This document shows, piece by piece, positions 1 through 9,294 of a stretch of 64,000 nt of DNA (positions are counted from its first letter, which is position 1; each line of letters opens with the position of its first letter). The notes under the pieces are model-generated. The model did no database searches. It was not told the DNA's origin and saw only the letters and a program-made list of their open reading frames with translations. Made by a program: the position numbers and the translations under genes. Source of the stretch: Chitinophagales bacterium (GTDB taxonomy: Bacteria; Bacteroidota; Bacteroidia; Chitinophagales; LD1); assembly GCA_019638515.1 (NCBI GenBank), contig JAHBTS010000001.1:186001-250000 (forward strand). The letters are read 5' to 3'.

Positions 1-229
1 TATCTTGTTTTAGTTCTTCTAGATGTTTTACCATTAGGTCAAATTCAATAGAATTTGGATGGTCGAAATTTATGAGTGCTCTTTCTTCAAGCGTAAGGTG
101 TTTGTTGTCTTTGTAATAAGAATCTTGCGAAAGAACAGCAACTTCGCTCCGTTTTATTTTCTCTAAAATATTGCGAACTACCGTTGTTTTTCCACTGCCC
201 GAACCACCTGTTATACCTATAATAATCAC
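1..229 (-). CDS. udk: Uridine kinase, N-terminal part (cut by window edge)
   Basis: This is the first 76 codons of a P-loop nucleoside kinase that runs off the left edge. Uridine kinase phosphorylates uridine and cytidine in pyrimidine salvage. The translation opens VIIIGITGGSGSGKTT, with the Walker A loop GGSGSGKT, followed by a QDSYYKD segment and an NFDHPNSIEFD segment, both characteristic of Udk. The start must be the GTG at 229, because an in-frame stop lies two codons upstream. It lies 60 bp downstream of dapD on the same strand, so the two could be co-transcribed. Confidence 0.9.
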   Translation of the reverse strand, partial: MIIIGITGGSGSGKTTVVRNILEKIKRSEVAVLSQDSYYKDNKHLTLEERALINFDHPNSIEFDLMVKHLEELKQD

Positions 230-289
230 CTTTTATACATTGAATTTTAATAAAGAATAGAAGTGCAAAGATAAACTAGTGCTCGAATT

Positions 290-1111
290 TTATACCGCTA
301 CGGAATGTTCGCGAAGCGCATCGTTTAGCGATGTTTTTTTATCGGTACTTTCTTTTCGTTTACCAATAATAAGGGCGCATGGCACTTGGTAATTGCCTGC
401 CGGAAATGTTTTGGTGTAGCTGCCTGGAATTACCACACTTCTTTCGGGTACATAACTTTTGTATTCCACAGGCTGGTTGCTGGTTACGTCAATAATTTTA
501 GTGCTGGCAGTAAGTACCACATTGGCACCCAATACTGCTTCTTTGCCCACATGCACGCCTTCTACCACAATGCAGCGCGAACCTATAAAGCAGTTGTCTT
601 CAATAATTACCGGAGCGGCTTGTACTGGTTCTAATACGCCTCCAATGCCCACGCCTCCGCTTAGGTGCACATGCTTGCCTATTTGTGCGCAACTGCCAAC
701 AGTGGCCCAAGTATCTACCATGGTGCCTTCGCCTACATAAGCGCCAATATTGGTATATGAAGGCATTAAAATAACGCCTTTTTCTATGAAAGCCCCATAG
801 CGCGCAACAGCATGTGGCACCACGCGTACGCCTAAATCTTTGTAGTTCTTTTTGAGTTTCATTTTATCGTGAAATTCAAAAGGTCCCACTTCCATCACTT
901 CCATTGCACGAATAGGGAAATATAGTATCACGGCTTTTTTTATCCATTCATTTACCTGCCATCCGTTTGCAGTTGGCTCTGCAACCCTTAATGTTCCTTT
1001 GTCTAAAGATTCAATAACAGTTTCAATTGCTTGTTTGCTTTCTGTGGATGCCAGCAGGTTTCTGTCGTTCCAAATTTCTTCTATGGTGGCAGCTAAATGG
1101 TGAGTACTCAT
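290..1111 (-). CDS. dapD: 2,3,4,5-tetrahydropyridine-2,6-dicarboxylate N-succinyltransferase
   Basis: DapD transfers succinyl from succinyl-CoA to tetrahydrodipicolinate in the succinylase branch of the diaminopimelate/lysine pathway in the cytoplasm. The 273-residue length matches the family. An N-terminal helical domain is followed by a left-handed beta-helix of hexapeptide repeats (about residues 100-230), including GAYVGEGTMVDTWATVGSCAQIG and GGVLEP segments typical of DapD. The start ATG at 1111 lies 124 bp from the divergent gene at 1236. Aspartate-semialdehyde dehydrogenase of the same pathway is encoded at 51150-52142, far away, so the pathway is dispersed. Confidence 0.96.
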   Translation of the reverse strand: MSTHHLAATIEEIWNDRNLLASTESKQAIETVIESLDKGTLRVAEPTANGWQVNEWIKKAVILYFPIRAMEVMEVGPFEFHDKMKLKKNYKDLGVRVVPHAVARYGAFIEKGVILMPSYTNIGAYVGEGTMVDTWATVGSCAQIGKHVHLSGGVGIGGVLEPVQAAPVIIEDNCFIGSRCIVVEGVHVGKEAVLGANVVLTASTKIIDVTSNQPVEYKSYVPERSVVIPGSYTKTFPAGNYQVPCALIIGKRKESTDKKTSLNDALREHSVAV

Positions 1112-1176
1112 GTATTATATTTTGCGCAGCAATGATACAAAAGAGGACGGCTTTAAAGAAAATGTGTGCTTTTATG

Positions 1177-1207
1177 TTTGCAGATATAAAATAAAGAATA
1201 ATTTTTG
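1177..1207 (+). promoter_or_regulatory. Candidate Bacteroidota promoter for the peptidoglycan-binding repeat protein
   Basis: TTTG at 1177-1180 is followed after 19 nt by AATTTTTG at 1200-1207. This matches the Bacteroidota -33 TTTG / -7 TAnnTTTG pattern except for the first base of the -7 box. Predicted transcription would begin about 20 nt before the ATG at 1236. Confidence 0.4.
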
Positions 1208-1235
1208 CAGGGAATACAAATCATCCTTTTTCTAT

Positions 1236-2264
1236 ATGAAGAATTCGCTTCTCATTCTGATGCTGTTGGTTTCATCCATAGCTATGCGCGCACAAATCTT
1301 TATTAATACGGGCAACGAAAATCTGGAAAAATATAAAAAAGAAAACCCTAACATCGAGATTTACGATGAAAATAAACATGGCAGCCAGCCCGAAAAAGCA
1401 CCTGCAACACAAAAGCCGGAAGCCGAAAAAGTAAAGCCTGCAGCCATTGCAGTTACTTCGCCTGCCGTTACAAAAAGTACCCCTGCCGAAACGCATACAG
1501 CTACTGTGCCAGCTGCACAACCAGAGGGAGCAGAATTGCCTCCTAATGCAGAACCTGGCAAATGCTATGCACGTTGCTTTATTTCCGACCAGTTTGAGTT
1601 TAAAGAAGAGCAAGTGGTAGATAAACCATTGAGCTATAAAACAGAGGTTATTCCAGCTGTATATGGAAAAGTTACCGATACCGTAGTATTAAGAAAATCG
1701 TATGTAAAGAAGGTGGTAACTCCGGCAGAATATGAAGTTACCAGCGAAGATGTTTTGGTAACTCCTGCCACTACCAAATGGCAAAAAGGAAAAGCAGATG
1801 CTTCGTGTTTAAGCGCAAACCCCGCAGATTGCCAAGTGTGGTGTTTGGTAGAAGTTCCGGCTGTTTACCGTAAAGTAACTAAAAAGGTATTAAAAACACC
1901 TGCTTCTTCAAGAGAAGAAACTATACCTGCCGAATTGAAATTTGTAGAGCGCAAAGTAGTGTTGGAAGCTGCCAAAACCAATAAAGTAGAAGTGCCTGCA
2001 ACCTATAAAACCGTAATGAAAAAAGTATTGGTAAAAAAAGGAGGATACCAAGAATGGCGTGAAGTTTTATGTGCCGATAAGTTGAATGAGCAACGTATCC
2101 TTGCCATCCAAAAAGCATTAAAATCTGAAGGCTACGATCCAGGTCCGTTTGATAATGTATTTGGAACAAAAACAAAAGAAGCTCTTATTAAATTCCAACA
2201 AGATAAAGGTTTGCCTGTAGGCAACCTGAATATGGAAACACTAAAAGCGTTGGGTGTAAATTAA
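1236..2264 (+). CDS. Exported repeat protein with C-terminal peptidoglycan-binding domain
   Basis: This 342-residue protein starts at the ATG at 1236, where a clear signal peptide begins (MKNSLLILMLLVSSIAMRAQ). An upstream in-frame extension has no export signal and was rejected. A Pro/Ala/Lys/Glu-rich linker (roughly 40-105) precedes a GKCYARC motif. Next come five or six copies of a short unit of the form V-P-A-x-Y-x-x-V-x-K-K-V-L, which looks like beta-strand repeats. The C-terminal 60 residues (IQKALKSEGYDPGPFDNVFG and onward) form a PG_binding_1 domain. Similar repeat blocks occur in Bacteroidota OmpA-type proteins. It probably sits in the periplasm or outer membrane and holds the cell wall. 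The exact function is unknown. Confidence 0.75.
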   Translation: MKNSLLILMLLVSSIAMRAQIFINTGNENLEKYKKENPNIEIYDENKHGSQPEKAPATQKPEAEKVKPAAIAVTSPAVTKSTPAETHTATVPAAQPEGAELPPNAEPGKCYARCFISDQFEFKEEQVVDKPLSYKTEVIPAVYGKVTDTVVLRKSYVKKVVTPAEYEVTSEDVLVTPATTKWQKGKADASCLSANPADCQVWCLVEVPAVYRKVTKKVLKTPASSREETIPAELKFVERKVVLEAAKTNKVEVPATYKTVMKKVLVKKGGYQEWREVLCADKLNEQRILAIQKALKSEGYDPGPFDNVFGTKTKEALIKFQQDKGLPVGNLNMETLKALGVN

Positions 2265-2297
2265 GCGTTGTCCAGAAGCTTAGAAAAGTAAATACTT

Positions 2298-2327
2298 AAA
2301 AAAGCCCTGCTCCTGCAGGGCTTTTTT
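2298..2327 (+). terminator. Intrinsic terminator after the peptidoglycan-binding repeat protein
   Basis: A 9-bp stem AAGCCCTGC / GCAGGGCTT with a TCCT loop is flanked by A6 on the left and T6 on the right. It lies 34 nt past the stop codon at 2264 and fits a strong rho-independent terminator. Confidence 0.9.
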
Positions 2328-2431
2328 AATTTATGACTAGTATAGGAAATACATAACAATTGTTGTTTCAAGCATAGGAATCTATAATATAGCACACAGA
2401 TTTTTTTAGTTATATAGTACAGATAATAGTT

Positions 2432-3769
2432 ATGCAGCACATACTTATTCTTGGAGCAGGAAAATCGAGTGGCGCACTTATTGATTATTTAAGTAAGTAT
2501 GCCCACATCGAGCATTACAGCATTACCATAGCCGATGTAAACCCAACTAATTTAGCCGATGCCAGAAAGTTCTCAGAGGCATTAAATACAGTGCTTATTA
2601 GCGGTATAGAAGATGAACAGATAGCAGCACTAGTGGTAGAGAGTTCATTGGTTATTTCTATGTTGCCCGCAGCTCTACATCCGGCAATTGCTGTATGTTG
2701 CTTGCAGTTTCGCAAAAACCTTATTACGCCCTCTTACATTGCGGCAGCCATGCAGGAGTTGCACAGCGAGGTTCAAAAGGCGGGTTTGCTGTTTTTAAAT
2801 GAAATGGGTTTAGATCCCGGCATAGACCATTTGAGTGCTTGCGAAATGATAGATAGTGTACAGCAGCAAGGAGGTGTAGTGAAAAGTTTTAAATCGCATT
2901 GTGGAGGATTGGTGGCTAAAGAAAGCAACGACAATCCATGGGGATATAAATTTTCGTGGAACCCACGCAATGTGGTGCTGGCAGGGCAGGGCAGCGGTTT
3001 TATTCGCTGGAAAGAAAATAGCGGCATACAGTTACTGCCATACCACAGATTGTTTGCTTCATCAAGTTGTATTACAATTGGAAGCGAGAAATTTGATTCC
3101 TATCCTAACCGCGATTCACTTACATTTATAGAGCCATATAATTTAGAAAATGCACCAACTATTTACCGAGGTACATTGCGCTACCATGGTTTTTGCGAAG
3201 CATGGAATTTATTGGTGCAATTGGGCTGTTGCGATGACACTACTCCAATAGAAATACACGAAGGAGAAACCAACGCTACTTTCATGAAGCGATTTATTCA
3301 ATGCGTAAATGGTGGCAGCATGCAGCAGCAAGCAGCACGAATTTTAAAGGTAGAAGAAGATAGCGCGGCTTTTCAAAACTTGCTATGGCTGGAATTGTTT
3401 AAAGAAAAACCTTTGGCAATAAGCGGCAAGCACACTGCGGCAAGTGTATTGCAGAAAATATTGGAAGAAAAGTGGCAGCTAAAAAAAGGAGATAAAGACA
3501 GAGTAGTAATGCTGCATGAAATGGAATATGAACTTCATGGAAGGCATTTTTACGCTATCGCAGTTTTAGATAGAAACGGAAACGATAACCACACAGCAAT
3601 GGCAGAAACTGTGGGCTTACCCATTGGTATTGCTGCCCGCATGATGTTGAATAATGCAATACAACTTACAGGCGTGTTGCGTCCGGTACAGAAAGAAATA
3701 TACGAACCGGTTTTAGCAGCGCTGAAAGAAATGGGTATTAGTTTTGTACACACCCAAAAGGTATTGTAA
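2432..3769 (+). CDS. Saccharopine dehydrogenase/reductase-like oxidoreductase
   Basis: The 445-residue protein begins with a Rossmann motif, GAGKSSG at residues 8-14, and matches the saccharopine dehydrogenase layout: an NADP-binding domain, then a large C-terminal domain with NEMGLDPGIDH and RGTLRYHGFCEAW segments. Family members interconvert saccharopine with glutamate plus aminoadipate semialdehyde, in fungal lysine synthesis or in lysine breakdown. Because dapD and asd indicate the diaminopimelate route for lysine synthesis, a role in lysine catabolism is more likely, but that is inference. No lysine-ketoglutarate reductase partner is in the window. The stop lies 4 bp from the convergent neighbour's stop. 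Confidence 0.85.
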   Translation: MQHILILGAGKSSGALIDYLSKYAHIEHYSITIADVNPTNLADARKFSEALNTVLISGIEDEQIAALVVESSLVISMLPAALHPAIAVCCLQFRKNLITPSYIAAAMQELHSEVQKAGLLFLNEMGLDPGIDHLSACEMIDSVQQQGGVVKSFKSHCGGLVAKESNDNPWGYKFSWNPRNVVLAGQGSGFIRWKENSGIQLLPYHRLFASSSCITIGSEKFDSYPNRDSLTFIEPYNLENAPTIYRGTLRYHGFCEAWNLLVQLGCCDDTTPIEIHEGETNATFMKRFIQCVNGGSMQQQAARILKVEEDSAAFQNLLWLELFKEKPLAISGKHTAASVLQKILEEKWQLKKGDKDRVVMLHEMEYELHGRHFYAIAVLDRNGNDNHTAMAETVGLPIGIAARMMLNNAIQLTGVLRPVQKEIYEPVLAALKEMGISFVHTQKVL

Positions 3770-3773
3770 CAAT

Positions 3774-5672
3774 TTACGGAAGCATTTTATTGTTGCGCAC
3801 TCTATGAGCGTATTGTTGTAAGTATGCTTGCATGGAAGGCATAATGGCATCAACCGTTTCGGGCATTTTATCTAGCAGATTCTGCTGTAGCAATTTATCG
3901 CTTCTATAGCGGTAAAGAGCTGTTGGTTTGGTGCCATCGTATTGCAGCAAAAATTCATCGGTGAATACTTGGAATGTGCCCGCAAAATAATTCATTACCA
4001 ATGGCGAAGTGTTAGGTTGGAATACACTTTTCCCAAATGCCGAAATGGTATCGCCAATTCCTAAATAATCTATAATGGAAGGGAAAATATCTTGCTGCTG
4101 TACGGTTTTATTTTCAAACCCTCTGAGCGATGAATCGGGTGTAAAGAAAATAATTGGTACCGAAAAAACACCCACGTTGTTGTTGTATTCAGGATAATGC
4201 GCAAACGAGGCTGCGTGGTCTGCGGTGAGTACAAAAATGGTGTTTTTATACCAAGGCATTTTGGATGCTTCTTCAAAGAATTTTTTCAAAGATTGGTCTG
4301 TATATTGTATAGAAGGATGTATATCTAAATAGCCCTTTTTAAAAGTGTTTTTATATGCTTCAGGTAGCGCAAAAGGATGGTGCGATGAAACTGTGAACAA
4401 TACGCTGCAAAACGGTTGTGGAAACGATGAAAGTTTGGAGTTCCAGTACTGCAAAAACACTTCATCCCAAATTCCCCAAGTACCATCGTAGTATTGGTCG
4501 TTGCCAAATTCTTCTTTGCTGAAGGTATATTGGAAACCTGCCATTTTCATAAAGGCTGTAAAACCCATAGAGCCGTGATGCGCACCATGAAAGAACGAAG
4601 TGTGGTAGCCGTATTTGTTTAGTACGGTCGCCAATGAGTTTATCTTATTAGAAGAATAAGGCGTTAAAACATATGCCTCCGAAAGCGAAGGAATACTTGC
4701 TACCACAGCCGGCAAGCCTTCGATGGAGCGTTTGCTATTGGCGAGTGTGTTTTCAAAAGTAAGTGAGTGGAAAACAAGTGTATCAATAAATGGGGTGAAG
4801 CCTTCGTAGCCTTCTTTATGTTGGTTAAGTGTAGCCACGAATTCTTTACTTAGGCTTTCAACAATAATTACTACTACATTTTTCTTAGGCTCATGCTTTA
4901 CTTCAAAGGACTGAACAGGATTGTATATTTTTTGTGCCTCTTCTATACTGCCGAAAAAATGATAGTCGGGAATTTTTATGTTGCCCAAGGTGGTCATAAT
5001 AGAAAATGGCGTGTTGAGGACTAAGCTTGTGGCAGCCGGATTGCTTACATAATCGCCTGCATAGCTTATGTTTATTGGGCGGTTGCTGGGTACAAAACTG
5101 CCACGTGCAAATCCCAACCAGATTAAAACAACCAATGGTAATGCAGCAATATCGGCAATGTAGCGTTTGCGGTTATAGCTTTCTGCTTGCGGCAGTGGAA
5201 GTTTGCGGTTTATGTAAAAAAAGGCAAACAGCAATAGCAGTGCCGCAATGAATAAATACCAATAGGTAAAAACAAATTTTTGAATGCTGGTAAGCAATCC
5301 GGCATCATTTTTAAATTCTAGAAAGAGCGATGCATTGGTTCTGCGAAGTATAAACGGATAGTAGCCAATATCTGCAATATTGGCAATAAGCCCAATAGCA
5401 TTTACAACAAAGAAAATCCACAATGCCGTTTGCTGGTAATAGCGGTTGAAGCGAAATGGAAAAGGAAGCAGCAACAGCAGCAAAAACGGTGCATTCAAAT
5501 ACATGAGTGCAGAAAGATCGAAGCGTAAACTGCCCCACAATATTTGTAGTAGCGAGTTTATATTTTCGTGCTGGAAGTAGTGATAGTTACATACAAAAAA
5601 TAAAATTCTGCAGCATTGGTACAGTACTAAAAGCACCACCAAACGAATTACAAATGCAAGCAAAAAGCGCAT
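3774..5672 (-). CDS. LTA synthase-like membrane phosphotransferase/sulfatase
   Basis: A 632-residue inner-membrane protein has about five hydrophobic segments in its first 190 residues and then an extracytoplasmic alkaline-phosphatase-superfamily domain. Visible catalytic elements are VVIIVESLSKEF (metal ligand E272), NSKRSIEGLP (probable nucleophile S316), SSHHPF and LTADHA. Family members (LtaS, OpgB-like) transfer phosphoglycerol or similar groups onto polymers or lipids. Bacteroidota lack lipoteichoic acid, so the substrate is unknown and a lipid or glycan headgroup modification is plausible. The gene lies downstream of thrS on the same strand with a 56-bp gap. Confidence 0.85.
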   Translation of the reverse strand: MRFLLAFVIRLVVLLVLYQCCRILFFVCNYHYFQHENINSLLQILWGSLRFDLSALMYLNAPFLLLLLLPFPFRFNRYYQQTALWIFFVVNAIGLIANIADIGYYPFILRRTNASLFLEFKNDAGLLTSIQKFVFTYWYLFIAALLLLFAFFYINRKLPLPQAESYNRKRYIADIAALPLVVLIWLGFARGSFVPSNRPINISYAGDYVSNPAATSLVLNTPFSIMTTLGNIKIPDYHFFGSIEEAQKIYNPVQSFEVKHEPKKNVVVIIVESLSKEFVATLNQHKEGYEGFTPFIDTLVFHSLTFENTLANSKRSIEGLPAVVASIPSLSEAYVLTPYSSNKINSLATVLNKYGYHTSFFHGAHHGSMGFTAFMKMAGFQYTFSKEEFGNDQYYDGTWGIWDEVFLQYWNSKLSSFPQPFCSVLFTVSSHHPFALPEAYKNTFKKGYLDIHPSIQYTDQSLKKFFEEASKMPWYKNTIFVLTADHAASFAHYPEYNNNVGVFSVPIIFFTPDSSLRGFENKTVQQQDIFPSIIDYLGIGDTISAFGKSVFQPNTSPLVMNYFAGTFQVFTDEFLLQYDGTKPTALYRYRSDKLLQQNLLDKMPETVDAIMPSMQAYLQQYAHRVRNNKMLP

Positions 5673-5728
5673 AGTGCAAGATGGTAATTATTTTTGTGGT
5701 GGTTACTATTGCTGTTGCAATAGTGGCT

Positions 5729-7657
5729 TTATTCAAAGTTGGCAACTTCTTGCAATGCCTGGGCAATAAAATTGCTTACAGGCATTACACCTTGGTCGCC
5801 TTTTCCTTGTCTGCGTACTGCTACGGTTTGGTCGGCAGCTTCTTTTTCGCCAACTACCAACATGTAGGGCACTTTTCGCAATTCGGTATCGCGTATTTTT
5901 TTGCCAATTTTTTCGCTGCGCGAATCTATTGATACAGAAAAATCGTTGCCCTGCAATTGTAATTGAAGTGCTTTTGCGTAGTCTAAATATTTGTCGCTAA
6001 TCGGCAATATGGCAATTTGTTCCGGAGCCAACCACAGCGGGAATTTTCCTGCGTAGTGTTCTAGCAAAAATCCAATAAAGCGCTCGTGTGTAGAAAGCGG
6101 TGCACGGTGAATAATAAGCGGACGTTCCTTTTCGTTTTTCTCGTTGGTAAACCAAAGGTCGAATCTTTCGGCTTGTGCAAAATCTACCTGATTGGTAGCA
6201 ATTGTAAATTCTCTACCGATGGCGCTCCATATTTGAATATCAATTTTAGGTCCGTAGAAAGCAGCTTCATCTGCTACTTCTACAAATGGTAAGCCGCTTT
6301 TTACCAATACTTTGCGAACCATGTCTTCGGTTTGTTGCCAAAGTTCGGGGTTGTTGATGTATTTCTGCCCGAGTTTACTTGGTTCATGTTTGCTAAAACG
6401 CATTTGGTATTTTTCTATGCCGAATATTTTGAAGTATTTCACATAGAGCTCATTTACTTTCATAAACTCTTCTTCAAATTGCTCTTTGGTGCAGTAGATG
6501 TGTGCATCGTTCATTTGTAGCGAGCGCACGCGCATTAAACCAAAAAGTTCTCCACTTTGTTCGTAGCGGTAGCAAGTGCCGTACTCTGCAAAGCGCAGTG
6601 GCATATCGCGGTAGCTCTTTGGAGTAGCGCCAAAAATTTTGTGGTGGTGTGGGCAGTTCATGGCCTTTAAATAATACTTAGTGCCATCTAATTCCATGGG
6701 CGGAAACATGCTTTCGGCATAATACGGCAAATGGCCGCTACGCAAATACATACTTTCTTTTGCAATATGCGGGCTTTTTACGCGCACGTAGCCTTGTGCT
6801 GCTTCGGTTTTTTTAGCCAGGGTTTCTAACTTTTCAATAATGGCAGCACCTTTAGGCAGCCACAAGGGCAAGCCGGGACCCACTTCATCGTCAAAAGTAA
6901 ATATCTCTAATTCTTTGCCGAGTGTGCGGTGGTCGCGTTTTTTGCGTTCTTCCAACAGTGTAAGATATTCATCTAGCATCTGTTGTTTAGGAAAAGTAAT
7001 GCCGTAGATGCGGGTAAGCTGTTTGTTTTTTTCGTTTCCGCGCCAGTAGGCTCCGGCTATGCTTAGCAGTTTAATGCTTTTAATGTAGCCGGTAGAAGGA
7101 ATATGTGGTCCGCGGCACAAATCGGTAAAATTACCTTGTTGGTAGAAAGTAATTTCGCCATCGTTTAGGTCTTGCAGTAATTCTAATTTATACTCATCGC
7201 CTTTGTCGGTAAAATACTTGATGGCATCGGCTTTGCTTACTTCGCTGCGCAGGTATTGGCTGTTTTTGGCTGCCAATTCTTTAATGCTTGTTTCGAGTTT
7301 GCGCAAATCTTCTTCGGTAAGTTTGCGATCGCCCAAATCAATATCATAATAAAAGCCTTCTTCTATTGGCGGGCCAATGCCAAACTTTACGTTAGGGAAA
7401 GTAGCTTCCAAAGCTTCTGCCATTAAGTGGGCGCTCGAATGCCAAAAAGTTTTCTTTCCACCATCTTCTTCCCATGTAAGTAATTTTACGGTAGCATCGG
7501 TTTTTATGGGGCGTGTAAGGTCATACACTTCTCCATTTACTTCTGCTGCTAATACTTTTTTTGCCAAACCTTGCGAAATACTCTCTGCCACTTGCAATGC
7601 CGAAGTTCCTACTTCGTATTCGCGCACTGCGCCATCGGGCAATGTTATCTTCATCAT
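5729..7657 (-). CDS. thrS: Threonine--tRNA ligase
   Basis: ThrRS charges tRNA-Thr in the cytoplasm. The 642-residue product has the family layout: an N-terminal TGS domain (about 1-65), an editing domain with HSSAH (73-77) and CRGPHIPSTG, a class II catalytic core with MNCPHHHKIF and the RYEQSGELFGL motif 2 region, and a C-terminal anticodon-binding domain ending near RRQGKGDQG. The first codons are Met-Met and either could start translation. In many bacteria infC-rpmI-rplT follow thrS. Here the next gene downstream is the LTA-synthase-like gene. Confidence 0.97.
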   Translation of the reverse strand: MMKITLPDGAVREYEVGTSALQVAESISQGLAKKVLAAEVNGEVYDLTRPIKTDATVKLLTWEEDGGKKTFWHSSAHLMAEALEATFPNVKFGIGPPIEEGFYYDIDLGDRKLTEEDLRKLETSIKELAAKNSQYLRSEVSKADAIKYFTDKGDEYKLELLQDLNDGEITFYQQGNFTDLCRGPHIPSTGYIKSIKLLSIAGAYWRGNEKNKQLTRIYGITFPKQQMLDEYLTLLEERKKRDHRTLGKELEIFTFDDEVGPGLPLWLPKGAAIIEKLETLAKKTEAAQGYVRVKSPHIAKESMYLRSGHLPYYAESMFPPMELDGTKYYLKAMNCPHHHKIFGATPKSYRDMPLRFAEYGTCYRYEQSGELFGLMRVRSLQMNDAHIYCTKEQFEEEFMKVNELYVKYFKIFGIEKYQMRFSKHEPSKLGQKYINNPELWQQTEDMVRKVLVKSGLPFVEVADEAAFYGPKIDIQIWSAIGREFTIATNQVDFAQAERFDLWFTNEKNEKERPLIIHRAPLSTHERFIGFLLEHYAGKFPLWLAPEQIAILPISDKYLDYAKALQLQLQGNDFSVSIDSRSEKIGKKIRDTELRKVPYMLVVGEKEAADQTVAVRRQGKGDQGVMPVSNFIAQALQEVANFE

Positions 7658-7787
7658 AATTTTAAAAATTTCGGTGGGCGAATATAGTTTGGTTCTGCAA
7701 AAGCCGTGAGTTTAAAAGATGTAAAATAAACTTTAGCTATATAACTTTTGGGTTTTAAATTCGTTTACCATAGTAAATACCACTGTT

Positions 7788-8522
7788 ATGGCTGTGTTGA
7801 GTAATTATTGGCTTACCGAAGGCTGTATAGATTTTGAGTATAAAAAGTATCAGTTATTAGCTTTCTTGCAGGAAGTTTCGCAGCAGTTTAAAGAGAAAAA
7901 ACTGTACCCGCGCTTGAGCGAGTTGGTAACACACTACGAAAATTTGCAATTTTTTACCGAGCAAAAAAGGTTGGTGGCTAATGGTTTTCCCAAACAAATT
8001 TCGCAGTTAGATTTTGAACATTTTACAATACAGTATCAAACACTTGCAGAAGACGATCGGCTTATGCAGGAGCTAAACGATATTGCAGCATTTGCCCTGC
8101 CGGAGTTGCAATACAAATTAGATGAGGGGAAAGATTTGTACGAAACGGTAGTGGAGCAACTGCAAATTTTCCCGGTAGGCATTGTGCCGTTGCGCAACGA
8201 AGAAGGTTATTTAATGCTCAGCGATTTTTTAAAGAAGTGGATAAGCGTGTATTACTATGAAATTACTTTGTTTGAAAATGCCAAAGAACCCTACAGGGGC
8301 ATTAAAACCACACATCTGGCAGATTATAGGGTCTCTATTAGCCACCATTACGAAACTATACGCTATGAATTACTAGCGCAACGCAAAGAATTGCCCAATG
8401 CCGCAACGTATGTAGTAGAGTTTAAGCAATCTTTTCCATTGCCCGAAACCATGCTGCCAATTGCCAAAAAAACATTGGTGCGCGAGTTGGCGGCAAAAAG
8501 TAATCGCAAACAAGAATGGTGA
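7788..8522 (+). CDS. Conserved hypothetical protein upstream of pyrH
   Basis: I do not recognise this 244-residue protein. It has no signal peptide, membrane segment or obvious catalytic motif. It looks like a soluble, mostly helical protein rich in Glu, Leu, Gln and Tyr, with blocks such as [20 protein letters not shown] and [13 protein letters not shown]. It ends 28 bp before the pyrH start, so a hypothetical-pyrH-frr transcript is likely. Codon use resembles its neighbours, which argues against recent transfer. Confidence 0.7.
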   Translation: MAVLSNYWLTEGCIDFEYKKYQLLAFLQEVSQQFKEKKLYPRLSELVTHYENLQFFTEQKRLVANGFPKQISQLDFEHFTIQYQTLAEDDRLMQELNDIAAFALPELQYKLDEGKDLYETVVEQLQIFPVGIVPLRNEEGYLMLSDFLKKWISVYYYEITLFENAKEPYRGIKTTHLADYRVSISHHYETIRYELLAQRKELPNAATYVVEFKQSFPLPETMLPIAKKTLVRELAAKSNRKQEW

Positions 8523-8550
8523 TTTTCGCATCTTTTCTATCTTCGCGCCC

Positions 8551-9255
8551 ATGCAGTATAAACGCATTCTTTTAAAACTAAGCGGAGAAAGTTTAATGGG
8601 CGCAAAACAGTTTGGTATAGATACCAATATGGTTTTGCAATATGCCGAAGAAATAAAAGAGTTGGTAGAAGCCGGAGTAGAGGTGGCTATTGTAATTGGC
8701 GGAGGCAATATCTTTAGAGGCATTCAAGCGGCAGATAATGGTATAGATCGCGTGCAGGGCGATTATATGGGAATGCTGGCAACCGTAATAAACAGCATGG
8801 CTCTACAGAGCGGATTAGAAAAAGTGGGTGTATTTACCCGTTTGATGACAGCCATAGAAATGAAAGAAATTGCAGAGCCGTTTATTAAACGAAGAGCAGT
8901 TAGGCATTTAGAGAAAGGGCGTGTAGTAATTTTTGGAGCCGGTACCGGAAACCCATATTTTACTACCGATACCGCTGCCGCTTTACGCGCTACCGAAATT
9001 GAATGCGATGTAATTCTAAAAGGAACACGTGTAGATGGTATTTACGATTGCGACCCCGAAAAAAATGCCAATGCAGTTAAGTTTAATGAACTTTCTTTTA
9101 ACGAGGCGTTACAGCGTAAATTAAACGTAATGGATCTAACCGCTTTTACACTTTGCCAAGAAAATAACCTGCCTATTATTGTATTTGATATGAACCAAAA
9201 AGGCAACTTGCGCAAAGTAGTAAGCGGAGAGAATATTGGAACAATTGTAAAGTAA
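8551..9255 (+). CDS. pyrH: UMP kinase
   Basis: PyrH phosphorylates UMP to UDP in pyrimidine nucleotide synthesis. The 234-residue product is an amino-acid-kinase-fold hexameric enzyme: KLSGES near the N-terminus, [11 protein letters not shown] for phosphate binding, [20 protein letters not shown] for the nucleotide site and [14 protein letters not shown] near the C-terminal part. I chose the ATG at 8551 because the family begins with (M)[12 protein letters not shown]. The reading frame extends upstream into the previous gene without homology. frr follows after 39 bp in the common pyrH-frr arrangement. Confidence 0.96.
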   Translation: MQYKRILLKLSGESLMGAKQFGIDTNMVLQYAEEIKELVEAGVEVAIVIGGGNIFRGIQAADNGIDRVQGDYMGMLATVINSMALQSGLEKVGVFTRLMTAIEMKEIAEPFIKRRAVRHLEKGRVVIFGAGTGNPYFTTDTAAALRATEIECDVILKGTRVDGIYDCDPEKNANAVKFNELSFNEALQRKLNVMDLTAFTLCQENNLPIIVFDMNQKGNLRKVVSGENIGTIVK

Positions 9256-9294
9256 ACGATTCGAAAAAAAATAACGAAGTAAAACAAGCATACC

